Source: Diadema setosum
Taxonomy: Eukaryota; Echinodermata; Echinoidea; Diadematoida; Diadematidae
Assembly (NCBI GenBank): GCA_033980235.1
Contig: CM067070.1
Coordinates: 28,406,127-28,470,126 of the forward strand
Length of the DNA stretch: 64,000 nucleotides
Direction of reading: 5' to 3'
The notes under the pieces are model-generated. The model was not told the DNA's origin, ran no database searches, and was given only the letters and a program-made list of their open reading frames with translations. Both the position numbers and the translations under genes were made by a program. Of the stretch, positions 11,101 to 22,700 are shown in pieces. Numbering within the stretch: position 1 is the first letter of the stretch; every line of letters begins with the position of its first letter.

Positions 11101-12256
11101 TGCCTCAGGCTACACTTCGTACGTTATGGCGATGGCATACAAATGTAAATCAAAACTTGGATAGTCTGAAAGACACCGTGAGGAATCAAAAGAAAACATA
11201 TCATACAGTTTTCCCGTCGCACACTGATTTCCCACTTTTTTTTCCTTCGTTTTGGATCTGTCGGAAAGCGGTGCATCATTTACACATGAGTCAGGTGGTT
11301 CAAGCAACGCCATGCTGGGCAGGAATTTAGGCATGAAAAATCATCAGTTTTTAGCAGAAACATATCAAAATAACTTTAAAATAATATATTATATACCTTC
11401 TACTTCAATAAAGTAGACAACGGCAATGACAATTCATTATCCCCACTGCACCGTGACTGATATTGGGGATTTCCCAAAGCCAAACAAAATTAGCGCGTAG
11501 CTGCGCGTAATGAACAATGGGCACTGCGTATGAGCTTTGCTCGCGCCCGCGTGATTGACTTTGGTAACAACATGGCGCCTGTAGATCACGGGACCAGCTT
11601 TTGACCAATCACAGGCTTCAAAACACATAAGCCAAAAACCGAGTTGGCCAGACTCTCTTAATATACGGCACTGCTTACATTCATATAATAGCGCCCTCTC
11701 TCATCATTCTCTCATGCATCTCTATAACAGAATATCATGTACAATGTATATGAATCAAAGAACGACCCAAGTCCATATGAATCAAAGAACGACCCGAGTC
11801 CACCACACAAAATGGCCTCTCCACAATTAATGTAAATGTTAACTGTCATTATGTTTTAATTTGTATATACAATGTTGCCTTCCCATCACAGTTAAATACT
11901 ATAGTAGACTATTATTGGACAAATAAAAAGGATATGAAGGTTTTTTTTTTTAGTTTACTCGTAATGGTCTTCCATGGACTTGGGTCGTTCTTATATTCAT
12001 ATACTCAAATGTGCACTGTATTAAAAAAGTGAAGTTTTGTGAAATTCTCTTTTTATTTTCTTTATATCGTTGCACGCATGTTACATCATACACTGTAGTG
12101 TATAGTCTTCTCATCCAGCAGTGACTGCGCAGATACTTTAGAAATTCATAACTTTTGAACGGATTGTCCGATTTTCCCCAAACTTTCACTGATGTGTTTT
12201 GCTAATATTGTTGCACTCACTCAATCCTTATGTATATGAAGGTGGGCTTGTCCTTT

Positions 12257-14110
12257 ATCTAAGTCCCTAACGTGCACGGGAGGTCGGTATCACCCCTCCA
12301 ACACTCTCCCCCGCTCGGTCGCTTCACTCCTCCCCATACATGTCATATAAGGATCTCACACTGTCACATAATGTGCCCCAGTCTAGATTCCTCCCCCCCC
12401 CCCCACACACACACACACACACAAAAAGAAAAGAACGAAAAGTGCTCCGGCCCGCTTGACTGTCCTCAAGCAGCTTAGTAATAGCCTGCCGGCCGGGCCA
12501 TCTCTTCGCAGGACATTTCTCCACAAAATGCACTGAACACTTATAGGTGACGTTTTCCTAGATTATCTTCCCAGGGAGCTCCAAAAACTTCGATATGGGG
12601 ATCAATCCTACGGATATCCTAATCACTTCCCATCCTTAAATACAGGAGGTATCTATAGAAACAAGTGTATGCCTAGTGTATGGTTACCGCCGGGGGGGGG
12701 GGGGGCTTGAATTTTCATTTTGTTTTTGTGCCATAAACTGTAAAAAGGCTCACAGGAGTGCAAGCACAACGCATAGTAACAAGCGGTCAACCAGGACCTA
12801 GTGAATAAAATGCTTATATTCCAGATTCTAATATTAACTACTTTCAAGGATGGAAATGGGTTACGATTTTTATTTCTTGTCACGGGCTTTGGGAAGAAAG
12901 CCAAGAAAATGATCTCTCTATCAGAGAATTTTTTTATCTTTTTATTTATTTATTATTTTTTTTTAAAGGGAAGATATAGCAAAACGGCGTTATTATGTGT
13001 ATGAGGTCTATTTGCAGTGCATAATTGTGGCGAAATGTCATGCGAAAAGAAGCTGGCCAGGCAGGCATGCTTTGCAGCATCAACATGCAAAGCACTTTCA
13101 AAGAGCATGCGGGAGAATCGGTGAAAAACTGTAATTAACATCAGGAAGCCCAATCATTGCTACATGTATTTCTGGGCTTGGAAACTATGATCCTCTTTGT
13201 AGGCCTACTACACCCTATCTCAGGATTGTTTGCGAAATATAATGTGTGTAACCCTACAACCTTCGGGACAAAACTGAAAGACCCCATAAAATTGGGGGTC
13301 TTATTCCCGAATTAGCCCTAAAAAATACCAGTTTCCCTCAAAATTGGCGGTGCGCATGTCGTATCAATGACCATTAGTTGTCTTGAATGGGGAGGGGGTG
13401 GGGCGATATTATGATATGTTTGGTAGTTAGTGCACTTTAGTAGCTGCTTAATTCTGTCACTGGAACTCAGCATTTGAAGAAATTATTTTAATTTCCGAAT
13501 TCTGTTTGACTATCGTTGACAACACGGCATTTCTCATGGAATCAAGCGAATTGAGGAATGGAATGGGTTAGCTGGTTCATGCACAGTAAAGAGATTATGG
13601 AAAGAGATACACTTTAAGAATTATAATTTTTCAGTAAACCTATACTTAATAATAATAAATCAACGAGGTCTGCTAATCAAGATCTTTTCCACGAATGTCG
13701 TTGGCAGACTCGTTGTACATGCATACATGACACTTTATGCACGCACACAATCTAATAACTTGATACTCTATGATAAACGGAAGTGTAATGAAAAGTGTAA
13801 TATGACATTAGATGAATTGAACACAGACAAACGCACGGAAAACCACTGAAACGTCCGTTTAGTGTTTGAATTATTTCATTTATTTTTGCAGGAAGGGCTC
13901 AGGGCACCTTATTTTGTTTTTGTTTTTTTTTTTTTTTGTTTTTTTTTTGTTTGGTCATAACACTTGAAGAGTGTGCTCGCAACTCTTCACTTGTTATTCA
14001 TTCAGCCTCATGACCATTACTTTCAATGGTTCCTGTCGAGAGTAATTTAACTCTGCAACTGGAACATCAATAATCTTGGCTGCGACTAGCTGAGGAGTAA
14101 TGTCGCTTAG
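12257..14110. other. no gene recognised
   Basis: Contains CA microsatellite and poly-C/poly-G runs (12390-12425, 12690-12705) and unremarkable AT-rich DNA. The open frames here are short and lack splice-framed support. Confidence 0.6.
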
Positions 14111-14376
14111 TATTATATTGAATGGGTTAGTCAAATACCGGTTAGTGATTGGCTAAACACAGTCATGTGATGGAGGACCATTCGTTATGTTCGCCGATGG
14201 GCGAACATTCTTGTAATATTCGCCCATGGGAAAACATTTTCACATAACAAATGACAGTAAGTTCTAAGGCCTATAGGAGGCACAAAGGCATGCGTATAAC
14301 AGCGAGTGATCGTGTGCGTTGTGCTGGTGGTGTTATCGTTGACGTATTTGACGTAATTGACTAACCCATATAATAT
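14111..14376. mobile_element. MITE with TATTATATnnnnGGGTTAGTCAA ends
   Basis: TGGGTTAGTCAA at 14122 is inverted as TTGACTAACCCA at 14358, each next to TATTATAT. The interior includes a GTTCGCC(G)ATGGGCGAAC hairpin. About 266 bp, noncoding. Confidence 0.65.
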
Positions 14377-14445
14377 AACAGATGATGACTTTTGTTGTCG
14401 GGAACATGTACCAAACGGTCCACCTTCAGGGGTTGAAATGTTATT

Positions 14446-14500
14446 TTGGGAGGTTATAAGTCCGTGGACTTCGTCTCGGGACTTATAACCTCCCTGAAAA
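14446..14500. repeat. short perfect hairpin
   Basis: GGGAGGTTATAAGTCC and GGACTTATAACCTCCC are separated by a 15-nt loop. A second inverted pair (GGGTTGAAATG / CATTTCAAACCC) surrounds it. Probably a small MITE. Confidence 0.6.
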
Positions 14501-14703
14501 GCATTTCAAACCCTTCGGGTGTAACATTCGGTATAATATTATGTTCCCTCCCCGCCAGTCATCATCTACATAATATTTACAACACTGAAAAAGTTTCCAT
14601 AATAACCTACATCATATTTTCATGCAACGGAGCAAAATATGGAAAAAGATATGCACGCAAGTCTAATCAAGGGAAACAATAATATCGAAAAGGTTATACG
14701 GTA

Positions 14704-15234
14704 CACTGTAAAAACATGGGTGTTAGATTTAACACCACGGGTGTTAAATCTAACACCGATCAAACTTCAATAAAGGACCACACCCACAGGTGTTAAAAAT
14801 GCGCTGTGATGGTGTTGAAAAGTGTTCACCTGACACTTCGTGGTGTTAATTTGACACTGTACCAGGTGTTATTTTGACACTGTACTGGTGTTAATTAAAA
14901 AATGACACCACATGGTGTTGATTTGATACTTGTTGGTGTTAATATCAATGGTTTAACACCCGTCCAGCTTCAATAAGGGACCACACCAGCTGGTGTTACT
15001 TTGGTGTAAAATTATTTTCACATTTTTTCAAAAATCTAGTATTTTAATGTAAAATTCTTGATCGTCTTGTTTAAATTAAAAATCAACAAGAAGTGCAGTT
15101 ACTAAGAAACTCTTCAAAAAACAGTTTAAAATTTGGAAATGACACCCGGGGGTGTTAATTTAACACCATAAATGAGCACCGAAAATTTAACACCAGCTCG
15201 GTGTTCACTATTTAACACCGGACTTTTTGCAGTG
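14704..15234. mobile_element. GTGTTA-word MITE, copy 1
   Basis: Ends CACTGTAAAAACATGGGTGT and inverse of CACTGCAAAAAGTCCGGTGT. Both terminal regions are filled with GTGTTA / TAACAC words (more than 20), around a plainer centre. Copy 2 at 60111 matches along its full length. Confidence 0.85.
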
Positions 15235-16260
15235 TATCAAAGAACACGACGGTCTTCTCTAAAGCTTTGATGTTAAGCATTGTTTCATAATAGAATAATT
15301 AGCCAAACAGACGGTCACACACTGATGTGTCCTTGTGCTTTATTTTTGTAGATGTTTAAAGTGCTTTTATACTAGCGGGCATATCTCTTAGAATAAAATT
15401 ACGAAAAGCACAGTAGAATACAATACAATACAATACAATACAATATTTTTTATACAAAGCAACACAATGCAATTAATATAATAATCTATATAAATACAAA
15501 TACAACAGGTATATCATTTCAAATCCGTCGAAAGAAATAAAGTAAATGCAGATCCAGATATTGCCAAGCATGGTTTACAATACTCAAATTACAATACTCA
15601 AAATGCCAATCAGCTGCTATTCATTACAATAACTACATGTATACAAATCGTGACAGGTCATGATGTCAACTTATTAAGGCTGTTCAGGAGAGTCTCCAGG
15701 AGGGAAATGTAATATTCCATATCTTTGTTGTGCGACATCAAGTGAGTTTTGGTGTTTGCAAATGCATTGTTCGCATCCTTATCTTTTAATTTTATTCACA
15801 ATAAAACATTATTGAATATGTATACACGTGTATTCTGTTATATACAAGGCAACATTCAAGTACAACACAAGTTTAATACATATGCCTATTGATTATTAAC
15901 GAATAACATTCCTGTAGTTGCATGACTTGTCTTGTTCTGTACTTTTATATACATGTATTCATGCTCCCTCTTTACCACCATGAAACATGTAAAACGGTGC
16001 AATTGTGTACAATTTATTGCGAACAAAGTGAACACAGTGTATGCTTGTGTAACTGCATATATACAATTCAGTGCAATCCAAACGTATTTCTGATATTCCT
16101 TACTCACATCATCATTGAAGATCACATTGTTCATTCAGTGAACTCCCCGAGTTTTTGACCATTTTGCTTGAAATTTGGCTGAAGGGACTCCTATAGTATG
16201 AAGATGTGCAAACTTAATCTTTCGTCATTGTTGAACGTGTTTCCATGGGAACAGTATTTT
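15235..16260. other. no gene recognised; (ATACA)n at about 15416-15446
   Basis: AT-rich noncoding sequence with one five-base microsatellite. No exon candidates. Confidence 0.6.
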
Positions 16261-17575
16261 TATGCCTCCGCCACGTAGTGGTGCCGGAGGCATTATGTTT
16301 TCGGGTTGTCCGTCCGTCCGTACGTACGTACGTCCGTCCACTTTCGTTTAAGCGATAACTTGAGTAATATTTACTGGAATTTTACCAAACTTGGTCCAAG
16401 TATGAAGTATGATGGGGCAATGATTTGATTAGATTTTAGGTGAAATCGGCGAAAGGTCAAAGGTCAAGGTCAAATCATGAAATTTATCCGTTTACGCGAT
16501 AACTCAAGACCGTATGGAGCAAATTTCACCAAACTTTGTTGGAGGATGATGTAAGATGGGGTAATTACTTGATTAGTTTTTCAGTGAAATCGGACAGAGG
16601 TCAAAGGTCAAAGATCAAGGTCAAATCCTAAAATTTATCTGTTTACGTGATAACTCAAAACTGGATGAAGCAGCTTTCACCAAACTTGGTCCAAGGATGA
16701 TGTATGATGGGACAATTAGTTGAGTAGATTTTAGTGACATTGACAAGAGGTCAAAGGTCAAAAGGTCGAGGTCAAATGCTAAAAATGTTGCTATTTCCCC
16801 CATATCTATGCAATGCCCGCAGTTATTTTCTTGAAACTTAGTGTAGACATGTACTACTGCATAAAGATTCTCCAGAGAGAGTTTCATGTCATAAGGTCAA
16901 AGGTCAAAAGGTCAAAGGTTAGGTAAAAACGTTGCAATATCACTTTTCTCGCAAATGGTTCAATGTATCTTCATGGAACTTGGTACATACATGCATGTAC
17001 TGACTGGCAGGGATTATCTAGGGAATTTAGGGGTCATGGGGCAATAGTCAGGAGGTCAAAGGTCAAGGTCAACTCCTCAAAATGTTACTATTTCCCTCAT
17101 ATACTAGTATATGCAATGATGGCATTATTAGTTTTAAAATTTAATATATGTACATGTATTACTTAATGGAGATTCTCTTGGAAATTTCCAGCCAGAAGGT
17201 CAAAGGTCAAAGGTTAAGGGTCAAAGGTTAGGTTTAGATGTAAAAAAAAAGATATATTTTGTACTGTAATTACACTCTTTCTTCATACCTTGAAAATTAT
17301 ACTCAATGCATAAACTTATAATAAAGTCGGTCAGAAGTCCAGTAAAAGTTTTCAATTCCCCAAATATGTGTACCTGCTCTCTTTAATAGACAATTATAGC
17401 AAACCCAGTTCGTGGAAAGTGAACATTCAAGATATTTCTGATAAACCTGTTATTTCGATATTTTGCCAGTTATGTGAAACTGTCATCACACATTGTGAAG
17501 ACATTGTACTATACACCTATTGGGAGAATCATGCATTATGGCGGAGGCATCAGTCGCCGTAGCGACATTTCTAGT
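16261..17575. mobile_element. DR1-rich repeat element, copy 1
   Basis: Ends TATGCCTCCGCC and GGCGGAGGCAT are inverted. A GTCCGTCCGTACG tract follows the left end, and a CGCCGTAGCGACATTTCTAG tail the right. In between, AGGTCAAAGGTCA or near variants recur at roughly 150-bp spacing. No protein. Full-length relatives lie in reverse orientation at 44467-45583 and 39381-41277. Confidence 0.8.
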
Positions 17576-17963
17576 TATTTTTTTTTTTTTTTTTTGCTGA
17601 ACCAAGCTGAAAAAAGTAAGTTCTTTTTGAGTACGAATGGAATGGAGAGCTATAGGTTTGTTGTGTAGATATTGTATTTTTGCATCATGGTTTTGTTTTG
17701 GAAAAATGACCCAAACAATGGGATCATTTCTTCTGTAAATAATGATTACCCATTACTGAATTATACTTTATTATTGTATGTTTATGAATTATAATAAATT
17801 CAGTTAATTCGTTCTGAAAAAACTGTATCAAAAATATTAATTACGCAGACATTTAATTTTGCTGTCGCTATCCCGTTCTTAACATTACTCCTTTATTATT
17901 TGGATAATAATTGGACTATGTGTCAAATTTCAAGCTTAATGCTCAAAGACTTAGGGATTTTAA

Positions 17964-18190
17964 CCCTTACTAGGCCGGGCTATTTAGGTAGATCATAGAG
18001 CCGGGGGGGGGGGGGGGGGGGCCTCCCAGGCCCCCCCTCCAGATCTCGGCCGTTGACCGCGCGATCGCGACGAAAATTCGCACGCACGTTGCCTATGATG
18101 TAATCTAAAGTACCACGAAGTTAAATTTAAAAAAATATATATATTATTTATGCTTAATTATGCTAATTTATGCGTACCCACGATAATGAT
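17964..18190. mobile_element. partial TTAA-flanked CCCTAACTAGGCCGGG element
   Basis: TTAA at 17960-17963, then CCCTTACTAGGCCGGG, a poly-G run, and GATCTCGGCCGTTGACCGCG as in the full copy at 47027. It stops where the 18196 hairpin starts. Confidence 0.6.
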
Positions 18191-18195
18191 CACAC

Positions 18196-18513
18196 TCTCT
18201 AAAAAAAAATAGAGTGAAAATTTTCACTCTAAAAAAGAGTGAATAAAAAAAAGAGTGAATTTCGTGTGAAATTGGAGTGAATTTCGTGTGAAATTGGAGT
18301 GAATTTTGAGTGAAAATGCTCATTTTCACTCATTTTGGAGTGACGTCAGGGATCACTCCAAAATCTTCGAGTGATCCCTGACGTCACTCCAAAATGAGTG
18401 AAAATGAGCATTTTCACTCAAAATTCACTCCAATTTCACTCGAAAATCACTCTTTTTTGTATTCACTCTTTTTAGAGTGAAAATTTTCACTCGATTTTTT
18501 TTTTTTTAGAGAG
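18196..18513. repeat. long near-perfect hairpin made of GAGTGAAA words
   Basis: Two arms of about 155 nt are inverted around position 18362. The inner 50 nt or so pair perfectly. Ends are CTCTCTAAAAAAAA and TTTTTTTTAGAGAG. Each arm contains one TGACGTCA (the consensus CRE 8-mer). It begins 81 bp beyond the Ig receptor stop codon, so it may be transcribed in that mRNA's 3' UTR. Confidence 0.9.
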
Positions 18514-18593
18514 CACATGTGCAGTATTTATCCTAAATGAGCAGGATAATTACATCTCAACAGAACCTCCATTACAGCCAAGCCCTGGCTAAC

Positions 18594-18643
18594 TTAATCA
18601 AGCTCATTTGTTTGGACGTTCTCAGTTGCATCATCTACAGCAT
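18594..18643 (-). CDS. Ig receptor exon 8 (C-terminus and stop)
   Basis: 50 nt after the acceptor gtttttccttttcag. In phase 1 it gives DAVDDATENVQTNELD and TAA. It lies 16.4 kb from exon 7, but the pyrimidine tract, matching phase, acidic composition like exon 7 and immediate stop all agree. Intermediate tail exons could still have been missed. Confidence 0.7.
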
Positions 18644-19681
18644 CTGAAAAGGAAAAACAAAAACAAACAAACAAACAAACATTCAATGAAACTGCACAGT
18701 CTGAATAATGCAATACCGTGCAATGATAGACTCCATTACTGAATAATATGAATATTGATGAATTATTTGCTTTCAGTTTCTTTACTGTCCTTTCAACATA
18801 AATGGTCACTAGCTTGATTAAAAACAAAAACAAAACTAGTTTAACATTCCTATAGTCCACTTACATGTGTTGATTATCGCTGTTCACACGTACAGGTTTG
18901 TTCATTTTTATCTGCGTGACACTGTCACTGGTTGACAAGTTGCCCTTTATCGATCTGAATAAGTGTCAAAAATTCAGTGTTTGAATAGCAGCCATGATAA
19001 ACAAGAGTAAAGGCGATACATACTCTTCCCTTCAAATAGGATATAGTTTCTTAATATTTCTATAAATACAATTAATTTCTAACCTGTCCACCAATGATGT
19101 CCGGTAATTATATATATATATACAGTCAAACCTGCCTTAGCGGCCACCTGTCTATAGCGGCCACCTGTCTACAGCGGCCACTGCAAAATCCCCCCAAGAG
19201 AAAAGCCCTGTTAAACACCCTGTGTATAGCGGCCACCTCTCTAACGCGGTCAGCGGCCACAAATTTTGTTTCCCGCGGGAGATATTAACCTGTCTATAGC
19301 GGCCAAAAACCCAATGGAGCCGTAGCCAAGCCGATAATTCAGCGTATTTTTCTGTTTGGTAGCCGTGCGAGCAACGTTCAGTGATCACCACCACTGCATT
19401 CATCCCTCATTCAGTCATAATAATGCACGATTCTTCACGACAATAAAAATGCTACTGTGCAACAATTTCATATACACCGGTATAGTTAAACGCATGAAAC
19501 ACACGGTGTATGCATACGTACACACATACACTGTACATGTACAAGAATACAACGATGATACATGTACATGTAAGCAATGCACACAAAGTTGGATTACCTG
19601 TCTATAGCGGCCACCTGTCTATAACGGCCACTTTTTCCGTCTCCCTTGGGTGGCCGCTATAGACAGGTTTGACTGTAAATA

Positions 19682-19716
<35 letters not shown>

Positions 19717-22700
19717 GGGCAATTCCACGGTAAATGGGTAGTTTTATGCACTCAAGACATGGAGCAATTTCATTTGAAAATATTTGTTTGAATCATCTTT
19801 TTTTCTTTATTTCTTGAATAAATGTGGTAAGGTGAAATAAAATATTCAACCTCGTTGAGTCCTGTTGTTATTTTTTTGTGATGTGCTGGTTTGTTTGTTT
19901 TTATTTAATGTTATTGATAATGTGCAAATTTGAAATAAAAATTGACATACATTGCAACTTGTATAAAAATAAATTTTCTTAGAAGACACGCATCCTGGGT
20001 GGATTATAATTCAAAATTTATCACCAACGCACCGAGAAATCATTTTCTTGTTCGCCCTGAACGATTACAAAAGTTTTGAGAGAGTGGAAAGCAAGCTGGA
20101 CCGAAAAGGTCGGCGTTCTGTCCTACTTCAGTTACGTACGTTCGGCCTCAATTTCGTTTGGTTTCCAGGCGTCAGAGTGCAGTTATTTTGTGTCAAATAC
20201 ACTTTGCTGACGACAGTTTCAAGTTAGGTTTCACTAATTCAACAGAAAATTAAATCAAATATTTAATATCCGTCTTCAAAGTTACCAAATTCAATTTTCT
20301 GTCCACGCCGCGAACGTACGTAACTGCTAGTTGAGACACTCCAGTGTCGTTCGATTTAACACAGAAACGCTGACACTACCCTGAAGTTAGACATCTGCCT
20401 TCGGTTTCACGCCACAAGCATAGCTGTCTTTTCAGAACATTTAGTTATCTAGCTTCAGCTTCCTTTTCTAATTCTGTCCAGTATGTTACGTGCGTTCAGT
20501 GGGTACGCTCCGCTAGGTGGGACGCACGAACGGTGGACAGAATCGCCAATCGGTCTTCGTTACGTGTGTTCTGAACGCGCGTAACTCAGACAGATTGTTC
20601 CCATGTCTTGCTTACCTCCTTGTTTCGCGCCGTTCTGTCCGAGGTTGCGTATCGTTCGCATGAAATTTCCCGTGTTATGTCTGATTGCGTATGTGCAACC
20701 CATCGACTGCTCAGATCTGAATATGACGGAGGTGATTACGACTCTCGCTGACAAAAGGTAAATGTTGCATTCTAGAGTAGAATCTTCCGTAGTTTTAGGA
20801 TTAATTGCCCTGCTGGCATTATTAGAAATTCTTTTGAGATTCTCTGTATGCTAGCTTTCACTACTCGTTTTCGAGTTTACGCGGACGATAACTGAGCCTA
20901 GTCCCACATGTGTTATTTTTTGTCAGTAAATTCTTCGTTGCTACCAGCTTCAAATAATCTTTCTTTTCATCTTTTCGTAATATTTTCCTCAAAATAAAAC
21001 CAAACTGACAGTGACAGAATAGCAATGAACGAAAGCTAAGCCAAGAGTGGTACTTTAGATGGCCGACTGTCCATCGTGTGCTAACGCACTGTACGAGTGT
21101 TATACAGAATTTAGAAAGCCAGGCTAGCGCTACGCTAGTGACACGAGTCCCAAGTGTAACCACACGATAACGTTAGTGTATGTAGACACCCATGATCAAA
21201 CAAGTTACAAAAGAAAATTTACTAGGTTTACATCGGGATTTGACTTGATTTATTTCTGCCTAAGCAACCAAAGTGCAAACTCGACTTCCAACGTTGTTGA
21301 TGTTGTCCTTCACTTCAGCCACATGAGCTCAGTCTACTCATTGCACTACTTGCAGTTCTCTCATGATTTCCATGATGTGATTTATTTATTTAGATTCTAT
21401 TTCTATGTTTTGATGTAGACTAGACAACTACCAACTTATGTGAGAAGCTGTGCTGGCCTGTTCTGCACCTTTTAGTGCAATTGTGAGTGACCAGAGCGTC
21501 CCTTCGATCATCATGTCGGTGCCCAGCCTGTCTGCTTTCCAGTGTTACGGTGAGGTGTGTATACATATTTTTATGATTTTGCGGGAGGGCTCATTGGAGC
21601 TAAGCGACCCTGACTCAATGTACAATCTGTTCATAACACCCTGTCTTGTGTGGCCTGGACAGTTGTCTGTGCAGAGCCTCATTCCAGCTGTTGCACCATC
21701 CACCATGTTTGCTCTTTGCTGGCCTGTGTTGTGTCCTAAAAACGATCCCTGTGATGAAATCAGCCCCAAATCTTTCTGCTCTAATAAATATATGACATGA
21801 CCGAAGTTCCGCAACTTCACTTCGCAGAAATTCTGCGATGTAATGTTTATGTACAGAGCTATTTTGTATTCATTTAATGAAGATTGTAAATGTGTATTGC
21901 ATACATGATTTAATGACCACTAAGCAAATTGTGTAGGAGAAATGAAATCTCTTTCTACAGTGGAAAACAGACATTACAAGTAACAGTAATACCTTTCAAA
22001 GAAGCCATGGCCTCCATATTTTTAATGCCATGCTATTATGTATTGTAAATATTTTATTTGTAGATGTCGTAGAACTGGTACATAACTAGTCTTCATTTTG
22101 TTCTCTTCATGATATTTTGGTCCATTGTCATGTAGCCACATCTGTGCTTATTTGGGGTTTTCTTCTGATACGATTATCATTTTATTTATAGAAGCTGCAT
22201 GGCCCTGTTCTACAGCCTGTGGTGGAGATTTTCTGAGTGCCCAGAGCATCCCTTCATCATGCCTAGCCTGTCTGCTTTGCAGTGATATGGTGTGAATGCA
22301 TATTTTCGTTTTATTATGTAATCTTTTTTTTTCTTTTGGCCAAAAAGGCTGCTACATTGGCACTCTTAAATATGTTAAGGTTGCATATTTTTTTTTTTTT
22401 TTTCAGACCATGACAAAAAAAAGGTTCCTTTTATTTACAGGACTATTTCTTATTCATTTTTAAAGCACATCAATTTATAGTACATACATGAATTAATGAT
22501 TGCAGAGCAATCTGTGTAGGATGTTTGTTGGAGATATTGAATTGCTTTCTACAGTGTAAAACAAACATTAATTGTTACCCTTCAAAGATAGAAGCCATGG
22601 CCTCCATTTTTATTATTTTTTTTTTTTTTACACTATGGCATATTCTTTTTTATTATGAAAATTTTATCATAGATACCTTTTTGAATTTTTTTGATATTTT

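Larger units (their letters stand above)
8774..11673. mobile_element. hAT-like nonautonomous element, 2.9-kb copy
   Basis: Begins with the same CAGTGCCGTATATTAAGAGA directly after the duplication at 8766-8773 and ends with its inverse at 11673, followed by a third CTTACATT at 11674-11681. The terminal 120-160 bp match the short copy. The interior is unrelated filler: an (AAT)n tract, homopolymers and a worn DR1-type repeat. No transposase is seen. Confidence 0.75.
7983..12256. mobile_element. outer inverted-repeat element (AAAGGACAAG ends) split by hAT-like insertions
   Basis: The left arm (7983 to about 8326) begins AAAGGACAAGTTCACCTTCA. The right arm (about 11976-12256) is its inverse, ending in TGAAGGTGGGCTTGTCCTTT. 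The arms share a long series of words, including CACATCAGTGA, GGATGAGAAGACTA and CGACCCAAGTCC. A solo arm of the same family is at 29100-29292. Confidence 0.75.

Noticed and set aside
20604..20757. host gene first exon between receptor exons 7 and 8
   Set aside because: It falls inside the inverted-end transposon, so if it is real it most likely belongs to that element.
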